64,000 nt of DNA from Tritrichomonas musculus (Eukaryota > Parabasalia > Tritrichomonadida > Tritrichomonadidae), in assembly GCA_039105265.1 (NCBI GenBank), contig JAPFFF010000019.1, forward strand, positions 1,334,501 to 1,398,500. Direction: 5' to 3'. Position numbers and translations under genes: made by a program. Shown here in pieces: positions 49,701-59,465 of this stretch (position 1 is its first letter; each line of letters starts with the position of its first letter). The notes under the pieces are model-generated. The model did no database searches and was not told where the DNA came from. It was given only the letters and a program-made list of their open reading frames with translations.

Positions 49701-51784
49701 TCGAGACCATAGGCTAAGCAATATTCGTACACCGGATTGCTGAGTATATGTGGACAGTATGGTAGTGGTTCACGATTGGGTATGAATCGCTTTCGAAATA
49801 CCCCGTCACAGTTCTTAACATGGTTCTTGAAGCGATTCATATTTTGATGACCGTAATGGGCATATGAGCCACACTTTGGGCAGATGTGGATGTTGGTCAG
49901 CTTCTCAGCATCCCTGATGTACATTATGTGGATGATTCGATTTTGGGTGTACAGCAATGCGGATTTCCTAAATGAGTTATCACTATTGTATTTCCACTGG
50001 TCCTGAAGGTTATACACCTTGCGATCCTGCAAGTACTCATAGATGTCCACATTCAAGTGATGCTTCTCGGCAGATGCCTTCATGGATTCAATTGATGTCC
50101 CCGGATAGTTGTTCAGGAGGTCGATTGCAGCTTGTGATGGCTTAGTTGAATACACTATATTGTGATCCTCGCATAGGAGTTTCTTAGCGGCCTGTGTGCG
50201 ATTCTTAGTATTGCAACGGTATTTGCGGTCGACTAGATGGTCATCTAGACATGCAGCCAGAAATCGGTACCAGCATAGATTGTCATCGGCGTTGTCCGTG
50301 ATGATGAATCTGCTATTTTTGATCTCAGGAGGTAAATCCTTGATTGGACCACTAACCTTGACCATTCGAGATACCGTGAATGAGATGGTTCCTACGAGGA
50401 TCAACTTGGTTCCAGATGTTGAGGTCTCATATGAGTGCAGTACTGATTCAATATAGTACTTCACGATATCAAGTGATTGCTCATCACGAACCACAATTGG
50501 GGTGGCTGATTTATAGTTGTTCCAATTGATTTCCCTTGCAGTATATTGGAATGCATTGGTATTCTCAGCAGAGGGGGTCTCAAATACACCCGAGAGTTGG
50601 AAATAGATTTTGAATGGTTTTACCTCGCGTTCATAAACCAGTTGCAAGCCGTCATATATGGTGTTCAATGAGGATATCGAGTTGAAGTAGTATATGTATA
50701 TCGGCTCATGGGTATCAATATCTGTGCGTTCACTGTAATCACTATCAGCATATTTGGCATATTTTTGCCAAGCCTCTACAGCCTTATCATAGTCCTCAGG
50801 GGTATTCACAAATAGGAAATCGGTGTGTTCCGATTTGAACTCATGACCGAACTCACTGAGGTACTCGAATATCTCATTATTTTCAGGGTCCTTGGGGATA
50901 CCATCAATACTGGCATTGTCGTCGATAATATGAGCCAGTTTTGTGACCTTAGTCCTGTCTCGGAATATATCTTGTATTTCAGCTCTGTCGAGATACTCGG
51001 GGTAATACTTGTTGAAGTATGAACATACTTTGCGTTCATCGTCTAACCGCTGATGGAACCTATTCTGGGTATTCATATGCTGGAGTACATCAATGGGGTC
51101 CTCAACCATGTAATCACCTCTATCGAAATGCTTGAAGTAATCCTTATCTACGGCTGCAAGGCGTTCAGACCTCAGCTGCTGATGGAACCTATCCTGGGTA
51201 TTCATATGCTGGAGTACATCAATGGGGTCCTCAACCATGTAATCACCTCTATCGAAATGCTTGAAGTAATCACTATCCAGTTTGTCATTCAATCGCTTGA
51301 TATATGAAGGCTGCTTAACATACGGAATTGGCATCTTATGGGTTGTGGGAGGTGGGAGTATTGGTGGATACTCAGTGTTATTATCACGAATCAATTGGAT
51401 AGCTTCCTGTAATGCATCTTCTGCAACTGCTATATTATGTTGTATTTGGCGGGCCCTTTCGAGTTTGAGTTGAAGTACATCAATGGGCTCATCGGTATTG
51501 CTATCAAGTCTATTTGTGTAACCATTATCATCCAAAAGGCGTTCAATCCGCAATTGCTCGAAGAATGTATCAACGTCTGTTGCCTTGAGAGTAGCATTGG
51601 TATCAAAACCGGTGCGAGCTACAAATGAGTTGTCATTTAGGAACCTCACGAGTTTGCTCAGCTGTGAAATATATTTGGTGTCGGTTGGGATGTTGCCACC
51701 GAACTCAGTGTTGACGATATCGATATAGCTTTTGACAGTTCCTGATGGAATTGCACCGAAATTCTTATTCGTGATCCGGCTCAT
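46739..51784 (-). CDS. Protein-primed family B DNA polymerase
   Basis: 1681 residues; replicates the element from its ends. Exonuclease: YITYDFETVEQ (Exo I, about 702), GFNSSRFDSNLF (Exo II, 804), YNDNDVEMM (Exo III, 959). Polymerase: GVDFNSLYPSA (motif A, 1203), KISMNGSYGYD (motif B, 1400), EGDTDSAYF (motif C, 1498), KCYTIF (1570). Between Exo III and motif A sits an HNH nuclease-like motif (about 1078-1118: CHLCGEHF, DRINNDIGHELSNC, CAEC). The N-terminal 700 residues hold a tandem 43-residue duplication (about 170-255), a DNLCWYRFLAACL word like the Cys box of OTU proteases (501-513), and a zinc finger CPKCGSYAHYGH (635-646). Start after TATATTTTTACCTATGGGCAAATG. The terminal protein could be part of the N-terminal region (inference). 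Confidence 0.95.
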   Translation of the reverse strand: MSRITNKNFGAIPSGTVKSYIDIVNTEFGGNIPTDTKYISQLSKLVRFLNDNSFVARTGFDTNATLKATDVDTFFEQLRIERLLDDNGYTNRLDSNTDEPIDVLQLKLERARQIQHNIAVAEDALQEAIQLIRDNNTEYPPILPPPTTHKMPIPYVKQPSYIKRLNDKLDSDYFKHFDRGDYMVEDPIDVLQHMNTQDRFHQQLRSERLAAVDKDYFKHFDRGDYMVEDPIDVLQHMNTQNRFHQRLDDERKVCSYFNKYYPEYLDRAEIQDIFRDRTKVTKLAHIIDDNASIDGIPKDPENNEIFEYLSEFGHEFKSEHTDFLFVNTPEDYDKAVEAWQKYAKYADSDYSERTDIDTHEPIYIYYFNSISSLNTIYDGLQLVYEREVKPFKIYFQLSGVFETPSAENTNAFQYTAREINWNNYKSATPIVVRDEQSLDIVKYYIESVLHSYETSTSGTKLILVGTISFTVSRMVKVSGPIKDLPPEIKNSRFIITDNADDNLCWYRFLAACLDDHLVDRKYRCNTKNRTQAAKKLLCEDHNIVYSTKPSQAAIDLLNNYPGTSIESMKASAEKHHLNVDIYEYLQDRKVYNLQDQWKYNSDNSFRKSALLYTQNRIIHIMYIRDAEKLTNIHICPKCGSYAHYGHQNMNRFKNHVKNCDGVFRKRFIPNREPLPYCPHILSNPVYEYCLAYGLDWKPNIYYITYDFETVEQPVDTSIGSSTTINSRLIPLSVSSCVKSQSGCTTRHFSLRDSSEFIIKWIEWLFEQSKQVYHDKVQYMKSFINQPVDNLKTIDRNLNVITVFGFNSSRFDSNLFKEYLNYSSAGTTFWSVEPNSIIGTTSSLKQFILKSPKYDTKLRFIDAQSFVAGGTLRQFGEDFGSSMACGVDFGGIENSSKGVFPYEAINTENYNEVLSQAEPFEYEAFYSYLNQKNPLTPDAYKLYLEDAKNYKTRWDYLLAYNDNDVEMMIKPIDNLIALNAQYNVDLISNLSLSKNASCIKYALAYKEFNPNAEYSIQNPINKFKPNLDWWRFKCENYYNQDVKHNQSHKDKPRNLDKCVCEEQFDKFMEMYNNPDTGKCHLCGEHFTWTNRPTLDRINNDIGHELSNCKLACAECNRLRSRDDPNITKLRIQLKKYCKMMHLPTLINDEQEYYSLRNNITGGLSNVMHRVNIKGHTKINRFRYNAVDHKVISYDTPHTMTHIVGVDFNSLYPSAFSSTKHDANPYHGGVMYMPGSMIERFEVYKDGTKNMNTYNSCMHIINSQKLRKHPKFLFKAEVMLKCPISKINYFINFPPVFRNFDITNDEATIGPYMHDYMTRNKLPSVDKTERKLTMSVDTMGTYQTFSNYYLWFLLDHGLVIEDIKSLTTYEAHRGFNPFVSEFMKRRQDIISGAAGGNEKFYKISMNGSYGYDGMNTEKFSKIKICSRDKTFQNIIYDNYVSGTKLSDDNYLLQMNPKSFKCTTCLQESFWTLDNAKFWYLTFIYEFMYKCLDVERFHFIEGDTDSAYFAVAGDDTKGSDQEFKYIIKNRAFYDENIYKFMPNPNINTIADEKKILGLCIEKYGENMIALAPKCYTIFNSGAVTKALKLKGVSLKKNRITSDDYKDIIDNGGVKVGKNINLQMMRKLSAPPGMTCNNKISEMTMSKITVNKNALTGTHTKMIVLENQSCAPFIHGLTSGDYTMI
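48430..48555 (-). other. HNH nuclease-like motif inside the polymerase
   Basis: Codes for C-x2-C, then RPTLDRINND, GHELSNC and a second C-x2-C, the layout of HNH endonucleases (zinc-bound, with Asp-Arg-Ile and His before Asn). It lies in frame within the polymerase gene, in the exonuclease-polymerase linker. Confidence 0.75.
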
Positions 51785-52211
51785 TTGCCCATAGGTAAAA
51801 ATATAAAATTCTCATCGGTAAAAATACTGTTTTTGAATTTAAATCGCAAATCGGAATCATATATGTGTTAGCGCTAACTGGTATAGTTGTTGGGTCATGA
51901 AGCATGTCTCCGGGCTTCGGCTGCAGGCATGAGTTCGATCCACTGCCATACCGATTTTTCGTATTATTTCCGGTCCATATTTGTGATAGAGCCCAAGCGC
52001 ACTAAACACCTTGGGTAAGCTATTACTTGTGGATTATGGGGTAATACGGGCATTTGCCGGCATTTGCAACCCAAACCAGTCTCATGGTGGATGCAGGTAT
52101 TTTCCTTGAGGGATTGATGTGCAATCCCGGGTCCGTATGTTGGTTCCTCTAGAGAATGCATTACGCATCCATCATGGGGTCGGTTTTTGCAAAAATATTT
52201 TTGGATTACGG
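51785..52211. other. Non-coding stretch inside the Polinton
   Basis: The only long non-coding gap in the element (about 430 bp). It starts with the promoter side of the polymerase gene, then has a tRNA-like segment (listed separately) and GC-rich sequence with small inverted words (TGCCGGCA, AATGCATTACGCATCCATC). It could hold a replication or packaging signal. Confidence 0.5.
51872..51955 (+). tRNA. tRNA-like sequence, possibly a pseudo-tRNA
   Basis: Two internal promoter-like boxes are visible at tRNA spacing: an A box (TAGCGCTAACTGG) near 51879 and a B box (GAGTTCGATCC) near 51931. I could not draw a full cloverleaf: the acceptor stem pairs poorly and the anticodon stem is unclear. It may be a decayed or captured tRNA, or a sequence that only imitates one. 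Confidence 0.3.
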
Positions 52212-52709
52212 TTAGAAATCGGTTATATCGATCTCATCATCGGGGTCTGGAGCTGTTTCCCTTTGGGGACCGTTTAGAGTCATATGGGTGTTGAGTAGTT
52301 TTTGGGTCATATACATGGAGATACTTAGGTTTAGGTTATCGGATATCAGTTTACGCAATAGGGATACGCGTTTATGAGGTTCCACGTTGGAGATCGCATC
52401 GATTACTACCTGTGATGTGACATATTGGATCAATCGGTCGTGATCCCCAATATCCAGGAACTTGCTTCGATTGAATATATGGGTGCGATTTAAACGAGGA
52501 CGAGGATGTTCAATAGATGGAGTCTCAGGAGGTGAGTCATTAGCATCCTGAGTGGTGTCCTGAGTGGTGTTGATATGTGCTTCAGCCTTTGGGGTGTCAG
52601 TAGATGGTTTGCGTTTATGGTTCATACGCTTAATCAAATGCTTGACATCTCGACGCAAATCGGTGATGCCATCTACGATCTTTAGGAGTAGATCCGTGTC
52701 AGTTTCCAT
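52212..52709 (-). CDS. Right-end Polinton protein, unknown
   Basis: 165 codons from ATG 52707-52709, which follows CTATTTTTAAATTGCGTAAATG. The N-terminal 30 residues form a charged helix (LLLKIVDGITDLRRDVKHLI), then a disordered Thr/Pro/Asp linker, then a helical domain (about 95-150). It is the first gene inside the right inverted repeat and mirrors the left-end gene in position: its promoter region comes from the repeat. Confidence 0.65.
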   Translation of the reverse strand: METDTDLLLKIVDGITDLRRDVKHLIKRMNHKRKPSTDTPKAEAHINTTQDTTQDANDSPPETPSIEHPRPRLNRTHIFNRSKFLDIGDHDRLIQYVTSQVVIDAISNVEPHKRVSLLRKLISDNLNLSISMYMTQKLLNTHMTLNGPQRETAPDPDDEIDITDF

Positions 52710-52715
52710 TTACGC

Positions 52716-52785
52716 AATTTAAAAATAGCAAATCCCATAAATTGAATTTTGGGACCCCCTCTGAAAATCCTTTGGCCGAAAATTC

Positions 52786-52827
<42 letters not shown>

Positions 52828-53034
52828 GTGATCACTGTGGCCTTCAGTTATGGGTCAGTAATGGCTGTCATGAGTGAACATCTATATATCCCCTGATACT
52901 GGCCACTTATTCCTAGTCATGAGCATCATTTGGGGTCAATTCAAAAATAGTCATGTGGCCTTCAGATATGGGTCAGAAATTGGGGGCATTTAGGTAATTC
53001 TATCTGACCGTCGATCCGCACACTCCTCACTACT
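52716..53034 (-). repeat. Polinton right terminal inverted repeat
   Basis: Reverse complement of the left end over about 319 bases with roughly 5% differences and small length changes. The (TAG)n run at about 52786-52826 mirrors the (CTA)n run of the left end. Confidence 0.9.
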
Positions 53035-53095
53035 CAGGTCAATCGATGATAAAACATCAACATCAAAAACAACTGTTTAAAGAGGAATTAATTTA

Positions 53096-53660
53096 ATGGA
53101 CTCTGAAGAAATTGAAGAAATAAATTATGATTTTAAAACTCAACTTCGACATCATTTTGTTTTGTACAAAGCGATTCAAAATCCTTTGATAACAAATAAA
53201 AAAATATCTCAAAATATGTCTGATTTTGAATTCAAAATCTTCAGTTAGCAGAACTTTAACTGTTTTAGGTATTAAATCACTTTTTAAAAGGTTAAAAGAA
53301 AAATTAAATCAATCTCAAAAATTATATCGATTTCATTTTTCAAATGAAATTCAAAAATCGGAAATATTTTTATTTCCCTGGTCGTTTAGTGACGAATCTA
53401 TTATATCGTTAGAACCAATGAAAAAAAAAGTTAAAATTATTCCTTTAAATGATAATCCTCAATATTATATCTAGACGAACTTTTTATTGAAGCTAAAAGA
53501 GTGTGGGATGAAATACCAATCGAAATCATAAATAATTTGATTGATTCTTTTCCAGATCGCATAAAAGCATGCAAACTTTTAGCAGGAGAATCCATAAATG
53601 AAAAAAAAGAGTTCATTAGAGAATTTCGAGCCTCATACCAAAGCGGATTATTGTTGATGG
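53096..53660 (+). pseudogene. Tc1-like transposase remnant
   Basis: Pieces of a Tc1/mariner transposase: an N-terminal segment (MDSEEIEEINYDFKTQLRHH) at 53096; a central piece at about 53230-53470 with the first catalytic Asp region (PWSFSDESIISLEPM); and a C-terminal piece at about 53495-53645 with VWDEIPIEIINNLIDSFPDR, which matches the closing Tc1 motif. The part with the second and third catalytic residues is deleted between the latter two, and there are stops. It is adjacent to the right end of the Polinton. Confidence 0.6.
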
Positions 53661-54579
53661 TGATTGATGAATCAAATAGGAAAATAATTATTAAATTATT
53701 ATTACTGATGATGATCAAAATGTTGGAAATTCAAATAGGAAAGTAACTATTCAATTATTATTGATGATGATTATTGTTGATGATTGATGAACCAAATAGG
53801 AAATTAATTATTTAATTATTATTGATGATGACCAAAATGTTGGTGATTTTAAAATGAATCAAGCTATTGGATGTTTTTAAAAATATATTTTCCTATCCTA
53901 AAACAGATTCCTTAATAACTGGTTTGGGGGCCAGTTATTTTCGGTCCTTAATTTTCTCCAAAAATTAAGGAACATTCTACATCTTGAGTAGGATATTAGA
54001 AAACTTTATTTTTAAAAATATATATAAAAAAATATTATATAAAAAAAATATTTTTTATATAATATTGCCCGGGGGCCAAATCCAAAATCCAAAAAAAATC
54101 AATTAATTTGTTCCATTTTATTTTTTTTCAATACATTTGAATAAGCAAAAAGTTAATTTCTTGGAAATTGTAATAATTCTTGATAACAAAGAATGATTCA
54201 AGATTGTCTCTATTAATTAATAATAATATTTTATTATTAATGTAGAGGGGATGGTGGTGGGTTTTATATATAAAAATTTAATTTTTGAATTTCAATACTA
54301 TTTCATTTTATTCATCTATTTTTCTTATGGAATTTTTTTTTTTTTAATATAATTTCGTTGATTTTTAAAAAAATTTTGGCTAAGTTATTTTTCAATTTTT
54401 CTTATGGAAAACTTTCTCAATTATAAAAAAATTTTACTCGAAATTTTGGTATAAATTCAATTCAAAGTTTTCCATAAGAAAAATTGAAAGTTTATTGATA
54501 AAATTTTAATTTTGTATCGATAAAATTTTATCAATAAATTTTATTCTGATGATCATTTCATTTTTTATTTTGCTTGATC
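53661..54579. other. AT-rich stretch with two nested hairpins
   Basis: No gene. At 53680-53830 the word GGAAA(G)TAATTATT-x-ATTATTATTGATGATGA is repeated about three times. At 53908-53972 lie two hairpins (AATAACTGG...CCAGTTATT and CCTTAATTTTC...AAAAATTAAGG), enclosed by TTCCTTAAT/ATTAAGGAA. The piece may mark the end of a mobile element. Confidence 0.45.
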
Positions 54580-54753
54580 AATTATGGAGAGCAATATGCC
54601 AAGAATTGCTATTTTCTTGATGAAAAAGAAAATTGATTACTTTACCTATACCAAAAAAGTATGTGAAAATCATTCATGCATTATCCAGTTAATATGTAAA
54701 GGAGATCCACAATATATTTCAAATAAGATATGTCGTCCATATTCCAATAAGTT

Positions 54754-55353
54754 TTGGAAATAATTGATGGAGATCATTTAGAAGAAGCTTGTGAAAAAGT
54801 TGACAATGGATTTGGCAAGTCTATACTGATAATAGAGAGTCAAATTTTCTATAAATGTAACTGCAGAAATGAATTATTAAATAGAATTATAAAAATGAAC
54901 AGGAAATCCTCAATTGCGATCATTACACATAGCATAGAATATTTAGATTCTTGTGTGATTTTGTTCCAGTTGCTAATTTATTTTTTTTTGGTGGACAATG
55001 AGCAAAAGTATTTATTTAAAGTATCAAATGATCTCCCAGAAATAATTCAAAAAGCTTTTAATTTTACCCAAGTAAAGGCATATAATTTCAAATTTCAAAA
55101 AAACAGTCAGTTTATGCTTGACAGGAAAAAGTTCATGATGGATTTTCCATTCCCAGATTCTTCGTCAAAAGAATACAAAAATTTTGATTATACGGATCTA
55201 AAAAACTATCTTCTCCCTCATATTAATGATGCTACTAAAAGGTGCCCAAATTGTGGAGCTTTATTGTTGAATTCAAAAAAATATCCCGAGAATTGCTGTA
55301 ATCAAATAAAAAATATTAAAAATCACATTGTAACCTTTGAAATCCTGATATAA
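54754..55353 (+). pseudogene. Helitron protein, N-terminal zinc-knuckle region
   Basis: 199 codons, opened by a TTG, so not a true start. Near its end is the segment CPNCGALLLNSKKYPENCC, which matches the C-x2-C-G-A-L ... CC signature that precedes the Rep domain in Helitron proteins. The upstream part is Asn/Phe-rich and unassigned. The frame ends shortly after; coding continues in another frame. Confidence 0.55.
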
Positions 55354-55527
55354 TTCGTTTAATCAACAAATGCTGTCGACTTTGCATTCAAAACACAGCT
55401 ATTCAATATGCTCGAAATACTTATTCAACGTTATTTATAACAGGAATACCAGATGCTGTAGATTTAAAAATTCATTTGTTCAGCCATCTTTTCTAATATT
55501 TAATAAGAATGATTCTCATTTGTCTCC

Positions 55528-56154
55528 ATGGAAAATAAAAGTTGCAAACTCTTTCTTAGAAATAATCAACGATTAAATGATTTTTTGACAAATGCCATCA
55601 GAGAAATTGGTGGCAAGGATAAATATGTGGCATTTATTAAGAATATAACTGATGAGGGAATGAATGGTGCTTGGATTGAGAATGGATCAGATTTCCAAAG
55701 AATACAACCAATTGAAGCAATCTTAAAAAATAATCAGGTAACGAACGAAAATAATAATGCGGATGAAAATATAGATCATATTAATGAAAATGATAATCAA
55801 GAACTTAAAAATATTGATAATAATGATTCAAATCTAATGGAAATGGAATTACCAAGTAATTATGAGCCGTTGTCAGATGAAAACAATAATAAAACTGAAA
55901 GAATAAATGATTTAGTCCAATATAAAACAAAACCTATTTTTGCCAGTTCATCTGATTATGATCAATTGATTTATTCACTATTGTTTTGGAATGGTCAAGG
56001 TGGATGTGGTAAATTAAGCGATGAAGTTAAATTCGATTCTCAAGCTTTTCGATATACTGTTGTCGCAATGGCAATGCAAGATTCAGAATATTACTTTAAT
56101 AAGTGCTCCACCTTGAAAGAAGAATTAATTTGCAGTGCTTATGGACGATTGTAG
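55528..56154 (+). pseudogene. Helitron protein, region before the Rep domain
   Basis: 208 codons with an Asn/Asp-rich insert (about 75-125) and a conserved-looking end (DSEYYFNKCSTLKEELICSA). It is in frame with the next piece; one TAG at 56152-56154 separates them. Confidence 0.5.
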
Positions 56155-56157
56155 CAA

Positions 56158-56787
56158 ATGAGGATAAATTATTTTTTCCATGTTCAGAGAAAATTGTTTC
56201 TTGAAAATGAATATAAAGACAGAATTGAAAACAAAGAAAATAATGTTGATTTTGGAATTAAAACTTTTGTTCCTGATACTTTAATTGGAAGCTATGCATA
56301 TTGGAAAAAGGTGAAGGATCAGGAATTTTATTTGGCATTGATATTGGGCGCACCTAAGATTTTTGTAACCATAACGTTCAATCCAAAAAGCAATGAAGTT
56401 ATTGCATTAAATGGTAATCAAAATAACATGAATAATTCGCCATTAGTTTCAAGGTTATTTAACCAGAAAAAAAATTGTCTGATTGATTACATTAAAAACA
56501 GTAAATTACTAGGCAAAGTTGAAGGTATACTCTGGAGAATTGAATATCAGCAACGAGGTTATCCTTATTGCCATATTTTAATTTGGAGCGATTTTGACAC
56601 AGATGATTTATCAAAAGTTGATTCAGTTATCACCTGTAAACTTCCTGAATATGACCCATATATATATAACAACGAAAAATGGAAATCATTGCATGCTTTA
56701 TCATCCAAATATATGACTCATAAATGTACAACTAGATGTAAAGGCGAATATATGAAAAACAGAAAGGAAAAAAACCGAGGTTGTTAA
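56158..56787 (+). pseudogene. Helitron Rep (HUH) domain, first part
   Basis: 209 codons. FVPDTLIGSYAYWKKVKDQE and LGAPKIFVTITFNP are the Helitron N-terminal signature. The two-histidine motif appears as EYQQRGYPYCHILIW, where the usual first His (PHAHIL form) is a Tyr, so nicking activity is doubtful. The frame ends in YMTHKCTTRCKGEYMK, the Cys-rich patch that follows in the family. Confidence 0.7.
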
Positions 56788-56917
56788 TGGGAAAATAGAA
56801 TATGCAAGAGGCCCAAATGATGAAAATATTGTTCCACATAACCCACAAATTCTATCTTTATATAGAGGTCATGTAGAAATCGAAACAATATTATCTTCAT
56901 CATGCATTGGATATGTT

Positions 56918-57952
56918 TTGAAGTATGTTTCAAAAAATTCTGATGTTGGTGAAGTTTCTGTTACAAAAGAAAAATATTGTGGAATGGAAATAGGTAAAAA
57001 TGATTTTTTAAGGAAATATGCATCTTCTCATATTGCTTCAGCATCAGAAGCATTTTTCAGTATGCAAGGAAGCCATCGTTATCAGATATCTCCACCAGTA
57101 ACATTACTTCAAATACATTTAGAAGGGAAAAAAATAATTTGTATGCCATTAAATAAGGAAACAAATCAAACTGAAGAGCAGCATCAAATCGATAATATTC
57201 CGTTGTCAAAATTAGAACGGTATTTTCTTCGACCAGATGAAGAAGAATTCAATGATCTTAAATATTGCGATTATTATTGTTTTTATTCAATTAACACCAA
57301 AAAAAATACAGATTTTTTAGACAAAGATAATCCACCTTTCAGAGTCTCTAAAAAAAATAAGAGATCTTATTGCGCAATCAAAATGGTTAATCCATCAGAT
57401 CATGAAAAATTTGCATTAAGATTATTATTGATGAATAAGCCAGCAAGATCATATGATGAGTTGAAAACAATTAATGAGAATATTCATATTTCTTTTTATG
57501 AAGAAGCTATGAATATAGGATTAATTATAAACAATTTAGAATTTCAGATATGTTTGGATGAAGCAATAGAAATCCACAGACCACTAGGAGATTTAAGATT
57601 CATGATTGTTTTATTCTCAAAGCAAGGCGCTCCATATTTTGATTTATTAGAACATTACCATGATTACTTAGTAAGTGATTTAGGTGAAAGATCATTAAAT
57701 TCTGAAATAGCCAAAATATTTGATCAAATGCAATTAGTTTTACCTCCATTCTTGGATTTGGAAGCCTATGATTTACCTCAGTTAATAAATGACAATTTTT
57801 CCGAAACATCCTTAAATAAATTGCAAAACTATGCATTGAAAACAATATTTGATATCTTATGCTCTGACAAAACTCCATTTAATTTGATGTTTTTGCAGGG
57901 AAGAGCAGGAACAGGAAAAACATATACAGCCAACGTAATTATAAATACATAA
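56918..57952 (+). pseudogene. Helitron Rep end and start of the Pif1-type helicase
   Basis: 344 codons. It begins with the catalytic tyrosine helix (GYVLKYVSKNSD pattern), continues through the linker (HIASASEAFFSMQGSHRYQ) and ends with the helicase Walker A (LQGRAGTGKTYTANVI). A TAA at 57950-57952 interrupts the frame, which continues with the helicase. Confidence 0.7.
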
Positions 57953-57973
57953 AGAAGGAATGGATTTAAAGTT

Positions 57974-58660
57974 TTGGTTACTGGAACAACAGGAATTGCA
58001 GCTTCTCAGTATATGCAAGGAATGACATATCACTCATTATTTAAGTTAAAAATCGATCAATTAACAAGAAACAAAGATTTTGTGTGTAATGTTGGATATG
58101 GTACTCAAAGGGCAAAAGAAATCCTACAAGCTGGCTTGATTATCATAGATAAAATCTCAATGTTCACTATCAACACAGATAATCAAATTGATTATACACT
58201 GCGGTCTTTGGTTTTTTTCCAGTTGACTGAGAATAATAAGAATCAAAATTTTGACTTTAATTCAATTACTGCTTTTGGTGGGAAAATGATTCTTTTTGTA
58301 GGTGATTTGTTACAGCTTCCTCCAGTGATAAAGAACTCAAATGCATCTGTATCAAGTAAATTAATTACATGCTGCCCGTTCTGGAAAAATGTCAAGATTT
58401 TTGGTTTAAAAGATCCTGTTCGTTGCTTAAACAAAATGTGGAATGACTTTTTAGTAGAAATTGGTAATGGTAAAACAGGAAAGTATAACAAGTGGCATGA
58501 CTTGCAAAAAGATTGCAATATTACGGTTACAAGAGATTTTGAGGTAGCAAGAGATTTTTTCATCCAGAATGTAAATTTATCTGAAAAATATCAACTTGAT
58601 AGACAATGGATTTGCACAACAAATACATATGTTGATGTTTTTTTAGAATCAACAAATTAA
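57974..58660 (+). pseudogene. Helitron Pif1-type helicase, middle part
   Basis: 228 codons, in the same frame as the previous piece. Motifs: VTGTTGIAASQYMQGMTYHS (Ia), LIIIDKISMF (Walker B, where the usual DE appears as DK), and FVGDLLQLPPV (III). The last helicase motifs follow after a frame change at about 58670-58910 ([21 protein letters not shown]). Confidence 0.7.
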
Positions 58661-59440
58661 GTCGTCATTGAATTCGAAGACAAAATAGAAAAAATTTACC
58701 AAGGATTAATTTCGAAGGTGAAACCAATGGAATAAAATTTATTCGACATCAGATACCTTTAAGACAATTATATTCAGGAACAATTCATAAATCTCAAGGA
58801 ATGACTTTATATATGGTCGTTGTTGATTTAAGATCTGATTTTTGGGAGCATGGACAGCTTTATGTTGCTTTGTCAAGAGTTAAAGATCCATCTAAAATTT
58901 GCATTCTTTTACCCTCCTATTGAAACAGAAGATGATGATGTAATCAAGCCTGTTAGCGATCAAGAAATTGTTGATTTGGTTTGTTCAAATGAAAATCAGG
59001 AAATTGATAGTTGCGATGACATAAATGAAGATGAATCATTTTTGAGTCAATTAAATAGTAATGAAGAAGTGATCACTAACAAAAATGATAATGATACAAA
59101 TGAATCAATTGAAAATATATCCACTCAAATTATTAATCTAACCAGTGAAGAAGATTCTTCAGAAGAATATAATCATGAAGATAATTTTATTGAATGTAAA
59201 ACCTTAGACAAAAAGAATGATACAATTTTCATGAATAACAACGATTTTGATAGTTTTCAAGTAACTAAAGTTACTAATTCAGATTTAATAGATTTATCAA
59301 TAAATGACATCGAAGAAATAAATACTTCATTATTTAATTGTTCTGAAATATCCGAAAACCAATTTACTCAAAGTATCACTAATTATTCTAATAATTACAA
59401 AATTTGCGATTATGAATCTCTAATTTTAGAAAAAAAATAA
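58661..59440 (+). pseudogene. Helitron helicase end and acidic linker
   Basis: The first 250 bases code the closing helicase motifs in a frame different from the middle part. The open frame at 58850-59440 (196 codons) is mostly an acidic Asn/Glu/Asp-rich linker that contains VSDQEIVDLVCS, also present in the copy at 8067-8940. Confidence 0.6.
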
Positions 59441-59465
59441 TATAATATTTCAGGATTTTGATGAT

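Larger units (their letters stand above)
31799..53034. mobile_element. Maverick/Polinton element, nearly whole
   Basis: 21.2 kb bounded by terminal inverted repeats that start AGTAGTGAGGAGTGTGCGG. It carries the family's hallmark genes: retroviral-type integrase, protein-primed family B DNA polymerase, A32-like packaging ATPase and a major capsid candidate, plus about a dozen others packed with tiny gaps or few-base overlaps. GC and codon use differ clearly from the host DNA on both sides. The six bases outside the ends (TAGATC left, CAGGTC right) agree at four positions, so a 6-bp target duplication is only weakly seen. The two inverted repeats differ at roughly 5% of positions, so it is not brand new but not ancient. 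Most frames are long and open; perhaps one or two breaks. Confidence 0.95.

Noticed and set aside
31793-53040. Clean 6-bp target site duplication of the Polinton
   Set aside because: The flanking hexamers TAGATC and CAGGTC agree at only four of six positions, so I note it as weak and do not list it as a feature.
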